Source of the DNA: Roseburia sp. 1XD42-69
Lineage (GTDB): Bacteria > Bacillota > Clostridia > Lachnospirales > Lachnospiraceae
Reading direction: 5' to 3'
Assembly: GCF_003612565.1 (NCBI RefSeq)
Contig: NZ_RAZG01000014.1
Span: forward strand, 1-64,000
DNA: 64,000 bases
A program made the translations under genes and the position numbers. The notes under the pieces were generated by a model that was given only the letters and a program-made list of their open reading frames with translations, made no database searches and had not been told where the DNA came from. Below, in pieces: positions 63,725-64,000 of the stretch (the stretch's first letter is position 1; each line of letters opens with the position of its first letter).

Positions 63725-64000
63725 GGTCCTCCTCCTTCTCTGCTGCCTGGGAGATTTCACCGTCGATAATGTTATATACTTTCTTTGCATGGGAGGCAAT
63801 GTTACTGTCGTGGGTAATCATTACAATGGTTACCCCCTCGTCGTTTAACTTTTGAAACAATTCCATAATCTGGGCGCCCGATTTGGAGTCCAAAGCTCCC
63901 GTGGGCTCATCCGCCAAAAGAATCTTTGGGTTATTCACCATGGCCCTTGCAATGGCCACCCTCTGTTTCTGCCCACCGGAAAGCTGGGTTGGCATAAATG
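63708..64000 (-). CDS. ABC transporter ATPase, MacB/LolD type (C-terminal part)
   Basis: The last 97 residues of an ATPase that continues beyond the window. The signature [14 protein letters not shown], Walker [13 protein letters not shown], and switch His in [10 protein letters not shown] are present. The Glu/Lys-rich end overlaps the adaptor start. It powers the exporter made with the two downstream genes. Confidence 0.93.
   Translation of the reverse strand, partial: FMPTQLSGGQKQRVAIARAMVNNPKILLADEPTGALDSKSGAQIMELFQKLNDEGVTIVMITHDSNIASHAKKVYNIIDGEISQAAEKEEDHEEKN

Overview
The window looks like chromosomal DNA from a spore-forming Clostridia, most likely Lachnospiraceae (Blautia/Ruminococcus-like). 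The reasons are a spoIVA gene with a sigma-E-type promoter, AGGAGG-type ribosome binding sites, canonical sigma-A promoters, short A+T-rich intergenic regions, a GlnRS gene, a MalF/MalG sugar ABC system without its own ATPase, and CD3324-, DUF2935- and DUF2225-family proteins. Genus is not resolved. Most genes lie on the minus strand. There are no rRNA, tRNA, CRISPR or intact insertion-sequence genes that I can support.

Layout. 0-4.2 kb: a tmcAL 3' remnant, a flavodiiron protein, a PcsB/SleB-like wall hydrolase and a degenerate HD-GYP protein. 4.2-9.7 kb: carAB with its promoter, then an operon of a 57-residue protein and a frameshifted metallo-beta-lactamase-fold gene behind an 18-bp palindromic operator. 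9.7-16.8 kb: spoIVA, then a response regulator - PocR-type hybrid kinase - pyruvate kinase operon and a decayed zinc-ribbon gene. 16.9-23 kb: an alpha-glucan module (amylomaltase, LacI regulator, two ABC permeases, binding lipoprotein) with a 40-bp operator of three AACGTT cores exactly 12 bp apart. 23.2-27.9 kb: argJ-argB-argD plus an unexpected solute-binding protein as the last gene.

27.9-39 kb is an accessory region. It contains one tight operon of small-molecule-modifying enzymes (AadA-like and ANT(6)-like nucleotidyltransferases, an RpiB-like isomerase, a Nudix hydrolase and a GNAT), stand-alone GNAT, HAD and CD3324 genes, and an MFS efflux gene preceded by a 12-codon leader ORF and mutually exclusive hairpins. 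Between them lie at least nine truncated or frameshifted remnants, some joined end to end. 39-43.3 kb: argC under a promoter with an ARG-box-like palindrome, an iron-sulfur aldo/keto reductase relative lacking catalytic residues, and argG on the plus strand.

43.4-55.4 kb: a Uma2 nuclease-fold protein, an unknown coiled-coil protein, an AgrC/AgrA-like pair without a peptide gene, a MocR regulator, DUF2225, glnS, a glycosyltransferase-like protein, a rhomboid-like protein lacking protease residues with a zinc-ribbon tail, a small XRE regulator, and serS. 55.4-64 kb: a Cache-GGDEF-EAL protein paired with an orphan solute-binding lipoprotein, then a MacAB-type ABC export operon (ATPase cut by the window end) whose last gene is a short PilT-like ATPase lacking the Walker B glutamate.

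Working together: carAB supplies carbamoyl phosphate to arginine and pyrimidine synthesis, and argC, argJ, argB, argD and argG cover much of the arginine pathway (argF and argH are not in the window). The sugar ABC system, its LacI regulator and MalQ form a glucan-use unit. The best candidates for undescribed biology are the leader-controlled MFS gene, the ABC exporter plus degenerate PilT, the solute-binding protein plus GGDEF-EAL pair, and the rhomboid-zinc-ribbon operon.
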